This document shows positions 16,869-26,710 of a stretch of DNA of 64,000 bases, one piece after another (the stretch's first letter is position 1; every line of letters starts with the position of its first letter). This DNA comes from Gammaproteobacteria bacterium HGW-Gammaproteobacteria-11. Lineage in GTDB: Bacteria > Pseudomonadota > Gammaproteobacteria > Pseudomonadales > Pseudomonadaceae. Both the position numbers and the translations under genes were made by a program. The stretch covers positions 310,001 to 374,000 of the forward strand of contig PGZJ01000003.1 in the NCBI GenBank assembly GCA_002840055.1, given 5' to 3'. The notes beneath the pieces are model-generated. The model was not told the origin of the DNA. It saw only the letters and a program-made list of their open reading frames with translations, and ran no database searches.

Positions 16869-17804
16869 ATGAACACCTCACGCCTAGGTCACCTGTTTCG
16901 CATCCGGCTGGTTCAAGGGCTGTCGTGGCTTTTTCCCGATTACTTCGGGGCCATCGGCACGCGGCTTTTCCTTCAACCGCAACGCGCCGCACCCGTTACC
17001 CGCTGGCAGGATGCCTATGCCGGCTTTGAGAAGTCGGAAATAACCATCCAGGGATTGCGCATCCCCTATTGGCACAAGGGCAACGGACCACAGGTCTTGC
17101 TCGTGCATGGCTGGGAAAATGACCATTTTGCTCTGGGCGGTTTTGTTCAGCCCCTGCTGAACCAGGGTTACTCGGTAGCCGCATTGGACTTACCTGCCCA
17201 TGGCGAGGCCGAGGGCAAGTCAGCCCCCCTGCCGCTTATAGCCCAGGCCATCACGGCGGTAGGCAATGCCCTGCCAGGCCTGCACGCGATCATCGCCCAC
17301 TCGGTCGGCGGAGCAACCAGCGTTCTGGCCATGGAGGAATACGGGCTGAATGCCAAAAAGCTGGTATTGATTGGCGCACCGCAAGCGGCCAGCAAGCAGG
17401 CGATAGGCCAGGCACGGGCTAACGGCCTGTCTGCCAGGGCAATCCAGCGCATGCAGCGGCAATTACAACACCGGCTAGCGGCCCCGCTAGAACGTTTTCA
17501 GGTGGACCGTGGACTGGCGCTCATACAATGCCAGGTTTTTCTGGTGCATGCGCACGATGACCGGGTCGTACCTATTCAAGCAGCGCATCAGAATGCCGCC
17601 GCACGCCAGGCGCAAACGCTTTGGCTGGATCAGGGCGGACACAACAGGCCCCTGGGTGATCCGCTGGTTATCGACTCAGTCATCAACTTTCTGAAAAAAA
17701 CCAGGGGCCGGAACCGTCTCCCGGCTGGACTACGCTATCATCCACGATTCGCACACAGCCGCCTCGGGCAGAACGCCGATCACATTCAGGCAGAACCGTC
17801 ATGA
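16869..17804 (+). CDS. Alpha/beta hydrolase
   Basis: 311 aa with an alpha/beta-hydrolase core: oxyanion strand LLVHGWENDHF near 78, strand-turn AALDLPAHG near 108, nucleophile elbow AHSVGG (Ser near 140), an acid on VHAHDDRVVP near 232 and the catalytic His in DQGGHNRPLGD near 258. The first 60 residues include a hydrophobic segment. It starts at an ATG with AAGGAG seven bases upstream. It overlaps the MFS gene by four bases (ATGA). The substrate is unknown; pairing with an efflux permease and an SDR under one TetR repressor suggests modification and export of a small hydrophobic compound (inference). Confidence 0.85.
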   Translation: MNTSRLGHLFRIRLVQGLSWLFPDYFGAIGTRLFLQPQRAAPVTRWQDAYAGFEKSEITIQGLRIPYWHKGNGPQVLLVHGWENDHFALGGFVQPLLNQGYSVAALDLPAHGEAEGKSAPLPLIAQAITAVGNALPGLHAIIAHSVGGATSVLAMEEYGLNAKKLVLIGAPQAASKQAIGQARANGLSARAIQRMQRQLQHRLAAPLERFQVDRGLALIQCQVFLVHAHDDRVVPIQAAHQNAAARQAQTLWLDQGGHNRPLGDPLVIDSVINFLKKTRGRNRLPAGLRYHPRFAHSRLGQNADHIQAEPS

Positions 17805-18982
17805 ACAGAAATGTTGCCGTACTTACCGCCGCCACCTGCGCAGTGGGCACTCAAACCTTTGTTTTCGCCGGTCTGTTGATTGAACTGGCTGCCGATATGG
17901 GCATCACCGTCGCGGTGGCCGGTTATCTGGCTGCCGCGTACGCCTTGACCTACGCCTTTACCGCGCCCTTTATTGCCCTGCGTACCGGCCAGTTGGAGCG
18001 TCGCCGGTTGCTGTGGATCGCTTTACTGGTAATGGGCGCGATCAACCTGACTGCTGCCATGGCCAGCACCTTTACCGAGTTGATCGCCCTGCGCATCTTC
18101 GCCGGACTGGCCGCCACGCTGGTCACACCGGTGTTGCCGGCCGTGGTGGCGAGCCTGTTGCCACCTGAACGCCGCGGCCCGGCACTGGCCATGGTGATGG
18201 GCGGCATGGTCCTGGCGTTCATGTTCGGCATGCCGCTAGGCAGCCTGATCGGTGCACAGTTTGGCTGGCGCTCCACCTTCATTCTTGCCGCCGTACTCTG
18301 TATTGGCGCCGCGCTGGCAATTCGTCTGGTACTACCCCGGGTCACTAGCGAGGACCAGACTGGCTGGCACCTGCTGAAACTCGGCTGGCACCCGCCAGTG
18401 CGCCGCCTGTTGATCATGACACTGACGTCCTTTTGCGCTACCTTTTGTGTTGTCCCTTTTATTGCGCCGGTGATGAAAATCATCATTGGCAGTACCGAAT
18501 GGGTGGCACTGTCACAGATGCTGGTAGGCGTAGGCGCCCTTTCCGGTGTAATCCTTGCTGGTCGACTGGGCACACCCAGCAATCCAGGCCGGGTACTCAA
18601 GCATGCCTTCGTAGCTGTGGCTGTCACCCAGCTTCTCTACTCAACATCCATGATCTGGTTGCCGGGTATGGGCGCCATCAGTTGGTTGGGCTTGAGCTGT
18701 GCGGTGGTATTCGGCGCGTCTGCCTTGTTCTTCATGACCCCGCTGATGCAGGGGCAATTGCTCGAAGCCGCGCCCCATGCTCGGCAAGTCACCCTGGCAC
18801 TGAACGGCTCCATGATGTTTCTCGGCCAAGGCGCTGGGGCGGCCGTGGGCGCCCAGGTTACTCAGGCTTTTTCCATGCCGATGATCGGACTGGCCGGTGC
18901 CGGCGTCGCCATGATCGGCTGGTATTGTGCCCGCCGCCTGCAGGCCAGCCCTATTCACATGGCCAGCCAGGGCGCTGCCTGA
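17801..18982 (+). CDS. MFS exporter, AraJ/sugar-efflux-like group
   Basis: 393 aa with about twelve hydrophobic helices, typical of the drug:H+ antiporter-1 branch of the major facilitator superfamily. The loop 2-3 motif is weak, around FIALRTGQLERRRLL near 60, and GMPLGSLIGAQFGWRSTF near 145 resembles motif C of exporters. The start overlaps the hydrolase stop, so both are translated together. Probable proton-driven efflux of a small molecule; substrate unknown. It ends eight bases before the convergent arsH stop, with no clear terminator between. Confidence 0.88.
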   Translation: MNRNVAVLTAATCAVGTQTFVFAGLLIELAADMGITVAVAGYLAAAYALTYAFTAPFIALRTGQLERRRLLWIALLVMGAINLTAAMASTFTELIALRIFAGLAATLVTPVLPAVVASLLPPERRGPALAMVMGGMVLAFMFGMPLGSLIGAQFGWRSTFILAAVLCIGAALAIRLVLPRVTSEDQTGWHLLKLGWHPPVRRLLIMTLTSFCATFCVVPFIAPVMKIIIGSTEWVALSQMLVGVGALSGVILAGRLGTPSNPGRVLKHAFVAVAVTQLLYSTSMIWLPGMGAISWLGLSCAVVFGASALFFMTPLMQGQLLEAAPHARQVTLALNGSMMFLGQGAGAAVGAQVTQAFSMPMIGLAGAGVAMIGWYCARRLQASPIHMASQGAA

Positions 18983-18990
18983 GAGACTGA

Positions 18991-19701
18991 TCAGATACTG
19001 CGCTGGTTTACCCGGGCCGACAGGGCGTCTGCCGATTCGCGGCGCTCGGAATAGCGGTCAACCAGATAGTCGGCCTGTTCGCGCAGCATCAGGGTGAACT
19101 TCATCAATTCCTCCATGACATCAACAACGCGATCGTAATAGGCCGAGGGCTTCATGCGGCCATGCTCGAACTCGAGAAAGGCCTTGGGTACCGAGGACTG
19201 GTTGGGGATGCAGACCATCCGCATCCAGCGGCCCAGCACCCGCAGTTGATTGACCACATTGAAGGATTGCGAGCCGCCGCAGACCTGCATCACCGCCAGG
19301 GTCTTGCCCTGAGTCGGACGCACTGCGCCCAAGGCCAGCGGCACCCAATCGATCTGCGACTTGAACACCCCGGTCATCGCGCCGTGACGCTCCGGGGAGC
19401 ACCAGACCTGGCCCTCTGACCATTGCATCCAGTCACGCAACTGCTGCACCTTGGGATGATCGTCGGGGACGTCATCGGGCATGGGTAAACCGGATGGGTC
19501 GAAAATACGCGTTTCCGCGCCCATCCGTTGCAACAGGCGCGCGGCCTCTTCAACCAGCAAGCGGCTATAGGAGGTCGCGCGGTTCGATCCGTACAGCAGC
19601 AGAATGCGCGGCGGATGCTGCCATTTCAGTGGCTGACCCAGCCGGGCTGTGTCCAGCGCGGGCAGCAAACCGGGATCCAGCGCAACCAGTTCATCTTTCA
19701 T
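18991..19701 (-). CDS. arsH: ArsH-type NADPH-dependent FMN reductase
   Basis: 236 aa flavodoxin-like protein with the ArsH signature: [12 protein letters not shown] phosphate/FMN loop near 37, [16 protein letters not shown] near 105, and a [13 protein letters not shown] segment near 142. ArsH oxidises trivalent organoarsenicals and reduces quinones, azo dyes or iron using NADPH. No arsR, arsB, arsC or acr3 gene is nearby, so it is an orphan. It starts at an ATG with GGAG upstream. Its neighbours are the TetR-MFS block (convergent) and mgtE (same strand, 91 bases upstream). Confidence 0.9.
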   Translation of the reverse strand: MKDELVALDPGLLPALDTARLGQPLKWQHPPRILLLYGSNRATSYSRLLVEEAARLLQRMGAETRIFDPSGLPMPDDVPDDHPKVQQLRDWMQWSEGQVWCSPERHGAMTGVFKSQIDWVPLALGAVRPTQGKTLAVMQVCGGSQSFNVVNQLRVLGRWMRMVCIPNQSSVPKAFLEFEHGRMKPSAYYDRVVDVMEELMKFTLMLREQADYLVDRYSERRESADALSARVNQRSI

Positions 19702-19792
19702 TGTCGTTCTCCTTGAGCATGTTTGACGGGCTCAATCCCTGCCCGCATCGGAACACCAGTGCAGCACCAGTCTCAAGCGGAATGCCTGCAGA

Positions 19793-21421
19793 TCAGATCA
19801 GCAACAGGGTCGCCAAACCCAGGAAGGCAAAGAAGCCGACCACGTCGGTGACAGTGGTTAGAATCACACCGCCTGCCAGCGCTGGATCAATACCGAAGCG
19901 CCGTAGTATCAGAGGAATCGTCAAGCCGGCGAGCGCGGCGCACACCAGGTTGAGCAATATCGCCGCGGCGATAATACCGCCAATCTTCCAGCTGTCGAAC
20001 CAGACATAGGCCAGCAGCGCCACAACCACCGCCCAGATCAGGCCATTAAGCAAACCAATGCCCATTTCCTTGACCAGTAACACCCGGGCATTGCCACCCT
20101 CCACCTGCCCCAGGGCCAGACCGCGAATCACCAGGGTCAGAGTCTGGCTACCGGCTATGCCGCCCATACTGGCGACAATCGGCATCAGCACGGCCAGTGC
20201 CACTATCTGCTCCAGCGTGCCCTGAAACTGGCCAATCACCCAGGCCGCCAGGAAGGCGGTGACCAGATTGATCCCCAGCCACACCGAGCGACGCCGGGTA
20301 CTGGTCAGAATGGGGGCGAACATGTCGGCCTCATCATCCAGACCGGCCATGTTCATGATGGCGCGATCGGAATCCTCACGGATGGTGTCCATCACGTCAT
20401 CCACCGTGATGCGTCCGAGCAGGGTGCCCTGTTCGTCCGTCACCGCCGCCGAGAGCATGTCGAGGTCCTCGAACTTGCGCGCCACTTCCTGGGTGGAAAG
20501 ACTCACATCCAGCGCCTGGAAATCCGCATCCATGACCTCGCTGACCTTGGCCGACGGCACGCTGGTCAGCAGTCGGCTCAGCCGCAATACGCCCTGATAG
20601 CGGTTCTTGCGATCGACCACCATGAGCTTGTCGGTATGATCAGGCAGGTCTTCCAGCAGGCGCAGATAACGCAGAATCGAGCCGACCTTGATATCGGCGC
20701 GCACGGAAATGTGGTCGGTATTCATCAGACCGCCGGCACTGTCCTCAGGGTAGGACAGCATGGCCACCAGTTGCTGGCGTTTGATCTCGTCCATTGACAG
20801 CAACAGTTGCCTGCCCGGGCCGGCCGGCAGTGCCTGTATCAGGTCAACCAGATCATCCAGATCCAGCTTGCGCGCCGCAGCCAGCAGCTCTTCCTGCTCC
20901 ATTTCCAGCGCCAGGGTGGCGCGCACTTCATCATGCAGGTGCACCAGCACCTTGCCGGCCCGCTCGGCATCCAGCGTTTCCCACACAGTACTGCGCTCAG
21001 GCGGTGGCAGTGCCTCCAGCAGACCCGCGGCCTTGGCCGGGTGCATATGCTTGAAGACCTTGGTAATGCGTTTGAATTTGCCCGCCTCAAGGGCCTCGCG
21101 AATACTGCTGACCTGGCTGAACTCGTGCTCTTCACCGGCCTTGAGTGCCGCTTCCAGGCCCACTTCCTCAGGGTCACGGTGCAGGGCAACGGCCAAAAGC
21201 GGATCGAGGTGTCGCAACACGGTCGCTTCCTGCTCGTCGGCAATCTGCTGCCAGACCGCCTGCCGTTGTTCCGCCTCAAGCAGTTCCAGCAAACTGGCCA
21301 GTTTGCCCGGATGCATGGCCTTGAGCAGTTTGCGCAGGCGCTTGCGTTTTCCACGTTCAAGCGCGTCCAGCACCGCATCGTGGGCTGTCTGGATTGGACT
21401 GTCGCGCTCTTCAATGGTCAA
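19793..21421 (-). CDS. mgtE: Magnesium transporter MgtE with duplicated N domain
   Basis: 542 aa, longer than the usual 450-480. The extra length is a second copy of the helical MgtE N domain: RKLLKAMHPGKLASLLELLE near 30 is echoed by TKVFKHMHPAKAAGLLEALP near 120. A CBS pair (about 215-345; SYPEDSAGGLMNTD, GRITVDDVMDTIREDSD) and five membrane helices with a conserved pore region follow. The channel admits Mg2+ and is gated by Mg2+ bound at the N/CBS domains. The start is a TTG at 21421 with AAGGAG seven bases upstream; no ATG fits. A magnesium riboswitch was looked for in the short 64-base upstream gap and not seen. Confidence 0.92.
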   Translation of the reverse strand: MTIEERDSPIQTAHDAVLDALERGKRKRLRKLLKAMHPGKLASLLELLEAEQRQAVWQQIADEQEATVLRHLDPLLAVALHRDPEEVGLEAALKAGEEHEFSQVSSIREALEAGKFKRITKVFKHMHPAKAAGLLEALPPPERSTVWETLDAERAGKVLVHLHDEVRATLALEMEQEELLAAARKLDLDDLVDLIQALPAGPGRQLLLSMDEIKRQQLVAMLSYPEDSAGGLMNTDHISVRADIKVGSILRYLRLLEDLPDHTDKLMVVDRKNRYQGVLRLSRLLTSVPSAKVSEVMDADFQALDVSLSTQEVARKFEDLDMLSAAVTDEQGTLLGRITVDDVMDTIREDSDRAIMNMAGLDDEADMFAPILTSTRRRSVWLGINLVTAFLAAWVIGQFQGTLEQIVALAVLMPIVASMGGIAGSQTLTLVIRGLALGQVEGGNARVLLVKEMGIGLLNGLIWAVVVALLAYVWFDSWKIGGIIAAAILLNLVCAALAGLTIPLILRRFGIDPALAGGVILTTVTDVVGFFAFLGLATLLLI

Positions 21422-21485
21422 ACCGCTACTCCTTGATTATCTATTTCCTGGTTACTCGCTTCAGACGCTATTCAGACGCAGAGCA

Positions 21486-22403
21486 TCACCCCTTGGACGG
21501 CTTATTCTGTAACAGGATACGCCGAAGCTCGACTGCCAGCAGTGGCGCCATGGCAATAGCGTTGCTGGCATGGGCAATACAGTCGGTACTCCAGACCTGA
21601 TCAACGCCAGCCGCTCGAATCACCGCCAAGGCATCATCAGCGAACAGCGCATGGGTGACCGCTACATCCACCGAGGCGGCACCCGCCCGCAACAGCTGCT
21701 CGGCAGCCCCCGCCAGCGTGCGGCCAGAGCTGGCCACATCGTCCATCAACACCACAGCACGGCCCTGTACATCAATATCCGGCAAGCTGATGCTGACGCG
21801 GGTGTCGCCACTACGCACCTTGGTGCACACGGCAAAGTCACAACCGAGCGCGGCGGCGGCACTTTCCACCCATTGCTGAGACTCGGCATCCGGACCGATT
21901 AGCAAGGGATCACGCCGTTGCTGGCCGATAAGATCGGCCAACCGGGGCGCACCGGACAGGGCGATGGCCTGTTCAATCGGAATGGCTTCACGCAGGTGAC
22001 TGATCCGGTGCAAATGCGGGTCGACGGTGATCACCGCATCAAACAGCTCGGCAAGAAAGCCGCCAACTATGGTCTGGCTGACAATTTCACCGGGGTTGAA
22101 GGCGATATCCTGGCGCATGTAGCCCAGATAGGGTGCCACCAGCACCAGGTGGCGGATACCCAGACGACGCGCGTGGCGCGCAATCAGCAAGAGCTCAACC
22201 AGCTTCTCGTTGGGCCGATCCAGACTGCGGTACAGCACCAGTGAATGCGGCAGCGTCTGACCCTCGGCCAAGGGCAGGGTAAGACGCAACTCCTGATCCG
22301 GGAAACGGTGACTGTCGATCTCGGCGGCAGCCAGTTCCGTGGCCTCGGCGAGACGCCGCGCAGGCTGCGCTTCGTCGGCAAAATACAGCAGAAGATCACT
22401 CAT
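21486..22403 (-). CDS. Ribose-phosphate pyrophosphokinase-like (PRPP synthetase family)
   Basis: 305 aa with a PRPP-synthetase layout: RFPDQE near 33, the catalytic flexible loop APYLGYMRQDIAFNPGE near 90-106, a metal-site HLHRISHL near 130, and the PRPP-binding loop VVLMDDVASSGRTL near 215. It differs from housekeeping PrsA (the DD...SSGRT loop replaces DDMIDTAGT), resembling archaeal/class III enzymes. It probably makes or uses PRPP from ribose 5-phosphate and ATP. The start ATG shares one base with the stop of the phosphorylase gene (TGATG), a strong sign that the two products work in one pathway. It is not the essential prs gene by context, since ispE and the tRNA usually beside prs are absent. 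Confidence 0.85.
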   Translation of the reverse strand: MSDLLLYFADEAQPARRLAEATELAAAEIDSHRFPDQELRLTLPLAEGQTLPHSLVLYRSLDRPNEKLVELLLIARHARRLGIRHLVLVAPYLGYMRQDIAFNPGEIVSQTIVGGFLAELFDAVITVDPHLHRISHLREAIPIEQAIALSGAPRLADLIGQQRRDPLLIGPDAESQQWVESAAAALGCDFAVCTKVRSGDTRVSISLPDIDVQGRAVVLMDDVASSGRTLAGAAEQLLRAGAASVDVAVTHALFADDALAVIRAAGVDQVWSTDCIAHASNAIAMAPLLAVELRRILLQNKPSKG

Positions 22404-23980
22404 CAGAACTCCACAAAGACAGAGGGCAACGCCGCCGCATCGCCAATCTGAAAGCCACTGGCGCGCTCACAGCTCTGGCGGGCAAATTCCATTTCGGTCG
22501 GGAAGGCCGCATAGACCCGGTAGAGCACATCACCACTGCGCACCGGGCTGCCGAGCTTGGCCAGCAGATCGACGCCCGCCCCCTGGGCCCGTGGCGCCCC
22601 AGCCTGACGGGCAATGCGCGCCAGTTGCAGATTATCGATGCCGATCACAGTGCCCGTTGTCGGCGCCTTGACTTCAAAACTTAGCGGCGCCAGGGGTGGA
22701 GACTCGGGATCAAAGGCCTTGATGCCCTGCGCCGCAATGATGTCGCGCATTTTTTCCAGCGCCCGACCCGAGTCAAGAATGTCACGGGCAATGGCAAAGC
22801 CGTCGCCACCGCGCACGTCCGGATCAAACTCCAGCATGCGCCCGGCCAGGCGCAGGGACTTCTGGCGCAGATCATTGGGCGCATCCGGATGATTTTCCAG
22901 CACGCGCATCACGTCCCGCGCCTCCAGCACCGGTCCGATGCCGTTACCAATCGGCTGGCGGCCATCGGTAATCACCACATCCAGTGCCAGCCCCATGCGC
23001 GCGGCGACAAACTCGAACAGACGCCGCAAACGTTGAGCCTCGGGCATGCTGCGCACCTTGGCGGTGGGCCCAATCGGGATATCCAGCAACAGGTGGGTCG
23101 AACCGGCGGCGATCTTCTTGGACAGAATCGAGGCGACCATCTGGCCCGGCGAGTCAATCGACAGGGGGCGTTCAACCGCGATCAATACATCATCGGCGGG
23201 TGACAGGTCACTGGTCCCACCCCAGGCCAGACAACCACGGTGCGCGCGGACTATCTCGGTCAACTGCTCGAACGGCAGTTCGACCCGCGCCAGCACCTCC
23301 ATGGTATCGGCGGTGCCGGCCGGCGAGGTGATGGCGCGTGATGAGGTCTTGGGGCACAGCATGCCATGGGCCGCCACAATAGGCACCACCAGCATCGAGG
23401 TACGGTTTCCGGGAATCCCGCCAATACAGTGTTTGTCGACCACCGGATGTTCACGCCAGTCGAGCTTGCGCCCCACCCGGCTCATGGCATCGCTGAGGAA
23501 GAACACTTCCTCACGATCCAGCTCTGACTGGTTGCAGGCCACCACAAAGGCGGTCAGCTCGATCTTGGAATAACGATGCTCGGCGATATCCTGAACTATG
23601 TGGCGAAAATCATCGTGGGTCAGCCGTTCACCGGCGATCTTGCGGTGCAGCGCTGGTATCGACAACGGCGGCTCGGCCTGTGAGACGCTGACGCTATGCC
23701 CCTCTTCCATCGCCAACTGGGCAAAGGCATCCTCGGACAGCCCCAGCTCACCGGCAGCGACAATACAGACGTCATCCACCACGTTGACGCTGGCCAGAAT
23801 GCGCCGACCGTTGGCGCGCACCTCGACCTTGGACAGCGCCTGAAAGCCCTCGGCCCGATAGACCGCGCAGTCACGGTGCAGATAAGCCACATTTTCCTTG
23901 TAGGTATCGATACCCACGCGCCGCAACACCAGCAGCGGGCTGGTGCCCGGTGGCTGGGCAGCTGATTCGGGTGCTTTCAT
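22403..23980 (-). CDS. Thymidine/AMP phosphorylase family protein
   Basis: 525 aa from the ATG at 23980 (AGGAAC upstream). It belongs to the long phosphorylase branch that includes archaeal AMP phosphorylase: an N-terminal extension of about 85 residues, then the glycosyl-phosphorylase fold with [17 protein letters not shown] near 225, [20 protein letters not shown] near 250 and a C-terminal barrel-sandwich domain. Bacterial members are labelled putative thymidine phosphorylases, but the motifs are those of the NMP-phosphorolysing type, which releases a base and ribose 1,5-bisphosphate. It is coupled to the PRPP-synthetase-like gene, suggesting nucleotide/ribose-phosphate salvage. Divergent from the sortase operon. 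Confidence 0.85.
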   Translation of the reverse strand: MKAPESAAQPPGTSPLLVLRRVGIDTYKENVAYLHRDCAVYRAEGFQALSKVEVRANGRRILASVNVVDDVCIVAAGELGLSEDAFAQLAMEEGHSVSVSQAEPPLSIPALHRKIAGERLTHDDFRHIVQDIAEHRYSKIELTAFVVACNQSELDREEVFFLSDAMSRVGRKLDWREHPVVDKHCIGGIPGNRTSMLVVPIVAAHGMLCPKTSSRAITSPAGTADTMEVLARVELPFEQLTEIVRAHRGCLAWGGTSDLSPADDVLIAVERPLSIDSPGQMVASILSKKIAAGSTHLLLDIPIGPTAKVRSMPEAQRLRRLFEFVAARMGLALDVVITDGRQPIGNGIGPVLEARDVMRVLENHPDAPNDLRQKSLRLAGRMLEFDPDVRGGDGFAIARDILDSGRALEKMRDIIAAQGIKAFDPESPPLAPLSFEVKAPTTGTVIGIDNLQLARIARQAGAPRAQGAGVDLLAKLGSPVRSGDVLYRVYAAFPTEMEFARQSCERASGFQIGDAAALPSVFVEF

Positions 23981-24137
23981 GGGTGTTCCTGCTGATATTT
24001 TCTTCAATGTACCCGTCGGCAAGCGCAGGTGCCAAGCTCTGATACGCAGAACAGAGTCGAGTTCCACACACAAACCACATCATCATCACAAATTCGCCAG
24101 CGAGACTCTCTCCCACGACAACACAGGAGAACTTGTC

Positions 24138-26138
24138 ATGCTGAAAACCCTTGGATACCTCATCTTGCTGGCGGGCCTATTGGGCCGCATGAGCTTCGCC
24201 AACCCGGCACCCGCTCACATCAACACCTGGCTGAACGAAGCCGAGACAGGTGCATTACTGCTGCGTGGTGATGAGCATCAGGAATGGCAGCCCGCCATGC
24301 TGCTGGAAACCCGTTTTGATGTGCAGATCAGTGGCCCGGTAGTGCGCGTCAAGGTCGAGCAGCGCTTTCGTAACACCCTCGATCAGTTCGCTGAAGGCGT
24401 CTATGCCTTCCCCCTGTCCGAGCGCTCCGGTGTACATGGCATGCAGATGGTGATTGGCGAGCGGCGCATCGTCGGCCGTATCGAAGAGCAGGCGCGGGCC
24501 CGGCAGATCTATGAACAGGCCCGTGCCCGTGGCCAGTCCACCGCCCTGGTTGAGCAGCGCAGGCCCAATATCTTCAATACCTCGGTGGCCAACATCGATC
24601 CCAACAGCGACATTATGGTGAGCCTCGAGTACACCGAACTGCTGATCCCCGATGGTCCACGCCTGTCACTGCGTCTGCCGCTGACCATGACCCCGCGTTA
24701 CCTGCCCATGGCCGCTGAACATGCAGAAAACCCGGTACCTGCCATGGCGGCCGAGGCATCAGGACCGGAAGGCCTGATCCTGCCCAACAACGGCCTGCCG
24801 GATAACTCCCATCGCACCATACTGTCCATTCAACTGGATGCCGGACAGCCGCTGGACAGCCTCAGCAGCCCCAGCCATGTGATTCAACAGCAGTCCAATG
24901 GCAACCGCCATCGCATCGTTCTGCCGGCTGAATCCGTGCCCATGGATCGTGACTTCGTGCTCGACTGGCAGCTGCAAGGCAGCCCATCCAGCCGCGTCAA
25001 TGTGTTTGCCGAGCGTGTCGATGGCGACCTGCATGCCCTGCTGATGCTGGTACCCGGTGATCTGTCCGAGCAGACTGAACGGATGCCGCGGGAAGTCATC
25101 ATGGTGATAGATACCTCAGGCTCGATGTCCGGTGAACGCATGCGTGAAGCCCGCGACAGCCTGATTTATGCCCTGGGCAGACTGCAGCCCGAGGACAAGT
25201 TCAACGTCCTTGAATTCAACCACCAGCACAGCATGCTGTTCCGTGACCTGCTGCCGGCCAATGCCGAAAACCTGGCCGAGGCCGAAGCCTGGGTGAGCCG
25301 CCTGGAAGCCAACGGTGGCACCGAGATGCTGCCAGTACTGCGTGATGCCCTGTCATTTCCCAGCGACCCCGCGTTTCTGCGCCAGATCATCTTCATTACT
25401 GATGGTTCAGTGGGTAACGAGGCCGATATCCTCAACCTGATCGAGCGTCGTCGGCACCGCGCCAGGCTCTTTACCGTTGGCATCGGTGCAGCACCCAACA
25501 GCTATCTGCTGCGCAAGGCTGCAGAGCTGGGGCGCGGCAGCTACAACTTCATCGCCCACGCCAATGAAGTGGAAGCCCAGATGGCGCTGTTGTTCGAGAA
25601 GCTCGAACGCCCGGTCCTGACCGATCTGCGCCTGGAATTGCCGGCGGGCATTGAGGCTGAATACTGGCCCCAGGAACTGCCTGACCTGTATGCCGGCCAG
25701 CCACTGCTGATTGCCATGAAACTGAACCGCATGCCCACCCATCTGACCCTGCATGGCCGTCAGCCCGAGCCCTGGCAGCAACAGCTCAGCCTGCCCGCCG
25801 AGCAGCAACATGCCGGTGCAGCCGTACTCTGGGCACGCCAGAAGATCGAGGTGCTGATGGATCAACTGAGCCAGGGTCAAGACCCCGAGCAGGTTCGCCA
25901 GGAGGTACTGGAGGTAGCCCTAAAGCACCGTCTGCTGAGCGCCTACACCAGCTTTGTTGCCGTGGATGAACAGCCGGCGCGCAGGCCTGATCAAGCACTG
26001 CACAGCCAGGAGCTGGGTAACCGCAACCCGGTCGACCACCAGTACCCGCAAACCTCGCTGGGGCTATTACAGAAAGGCTTGCTGGCCCTGTTCCTGGGTC
26101 TCATGGGTGCTCTGCTGCTGCGCAGGAAAGCAGCATGA
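24138..26138 (+). CDS. Marine proteobacterial sortase target protein (VIT + vWA)
   Basis: 666 aa from the ATG at 24138 (CAGGAGA eight bases upstream; the longer frame is spurious). Signal peptide residues 1-22; VIT domain about 45-170 (VKVEQRFRNTLDQFAEGVYAFPLSERSGVHGM); vWA domain about 310-480 with an intact MIDAS motif VIDTSGSMSG; C-terminal sorting signal with YPQTSLG, a hydrophobic helix (LLALFLGLMGALLL) and RRK. This matches the family that is the dedicated substrate of a class GN sortase. Its surface role (adhesion or metal-dependent binding) is not established. It is the first gene of a four-gene run with overlapping ends. Confidence 0.92.
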   Translation: MLKTLGYLILLAGLLGRMSFANPAPAHINTWLNEAETGALLLRGDEHQEWQPAMLLETRFDVQISGPVVRVKVEQRFRNTLDQFAEGVYAFPLSERSGVHGMQMVIGERRIVGRIEEQARARQIYEQARARGQSTALVEQRRPNIFNTSVANIDPNSDIMVSLEYTELLIPDGPRLSLRLPLTMTPRYLPMAAEHAENPVPAMAAEASGPEGLILPNNGLPDNSHRTILSIQLDAGQPLDSLSSPSHVIQQQSNGNRHRIVLPAESVPMDRDFVLDWQLQGSPSSRVNVFAERVDGDLHALLMLVPGDLSEQTERMPREVIMVIDTSGSMSGERMREARDSLIYALGRLQPEDKFNVLEFNHQHSMLFRDLLPANAENLAEAEAWVSRLEANGGTEMLPVLRDALSFPSDPAFLRQIIFITDGSVGNEADILNLIERRRHRARLFTVGIGAAPNSYLLRKAAELGRGSYNFIAHANEVEAQMALLFEKLERPVLTDLRLELPAGIEAEYWPQELPDLYAGQPLLIAMKLNRMPTHLTLHGRQPEPWQQQLSLPAEQQHAGAAVLWARQKIEVLMDQLSQGQDPEQVRQEVLEVALKHRLLSAYTSFVAVDEQPARRPDQALHSQELGNRNPVDHQYPQTSLGLLQKGLLALFLGLMGALLLRRKAA

Positions 26139-26710
26139 GCCGGCGCCTGCGTCATGGCCTGGCTGGTGTTCTGCTGCTGGCAGCCGCCGGTCTGGCAGGC
26201 CAGGCATGCTGGCTGCAGGCCAAGGCCATTGTGGCCCAATACCTGATTGCCGACGCCTGGGAGCAGAGCCTGCTCTCCGGCGAGCCAGTCAAACCCTGGC
26301 GCTGGGCCGACACCTGGCCGGTAGCACGGCTGACTGAACCCGGTGGACGTCATCACTATGTGCTGGCCAGCGTCAGCGGCGAAGCCCTGGCCTTCGGTCC
26401 CGGCCATCACCCGGCCAGCGCACTCCCCGGCGAAGCGGCTACGGTGCTGCTGGCCGGACATCAGGACAGCCACTTTGCCTTTCTGCAGCACCTCAAAGCC
26501 GGTGACCTGCTACGCCTACAGGATCTCCATGGCAACGAACATGCCTACCGGGTCAGTGTTCACACTGTGGTAGACAGCTCGCAACAGAGCATGCATTTCC
26601 ATCAGGATCTGGCCGAACTACGCCTGGTCACCTGCTACCCCTTCGCCTCGCTGCACAGTGGCGGCCCCTTGCGCTATGTTGTCAGCGCCCTGCTGGAACC
26701 CTCAACATGA
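26135..26710 (+). CDS. Class GN sortase
   Basis: 191 aa with an N-terminal membrane helix (residues about 8-28) and a sortase fold. The catalytic His is in LLAGHQDSHF near 107, the Cys in LVTCYPF near 169, and the Arg in GPLRYVVSA near 182. Gram-negative class GN sortases normally have one dedicated target encoded next door, here the VIT-vWA protein, which is overlapped by four bases (ATGA). The reaction is cleavage at the target's sorting motif and transfer to an unknown acceptor in the cell envelope. Confidence 0.92.
   Translation: MSRRLRHGLAGVLLLAAAGLAGQACWLQAKAIVAQYLIADAWEQSLLSGEPVKPWRWADTWPVARLTEPGGRHHYVLASVSGEALAFGPGHHPASALPGEAATVLLAGHQDSHFAFLQHLKAGDLLRLQDLHGNEHAYRVSVHTVVDSSQQSMHFHQDLAELRLVTCYPFASLHSGGPLRYVVSALLEPST

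Noticed and set aside
21422-21485. Magnesium riboswitch upstream of mgtE
   Set aside because: Only 64 bases separate the genes and no M-box-like pairing was seen.
23981-24137. CreB-binding tag before the sortase operon
   Set aside because: No TTCAC direct repeat with six-base spacing, in either orientation, was found in the divergent promoter region.
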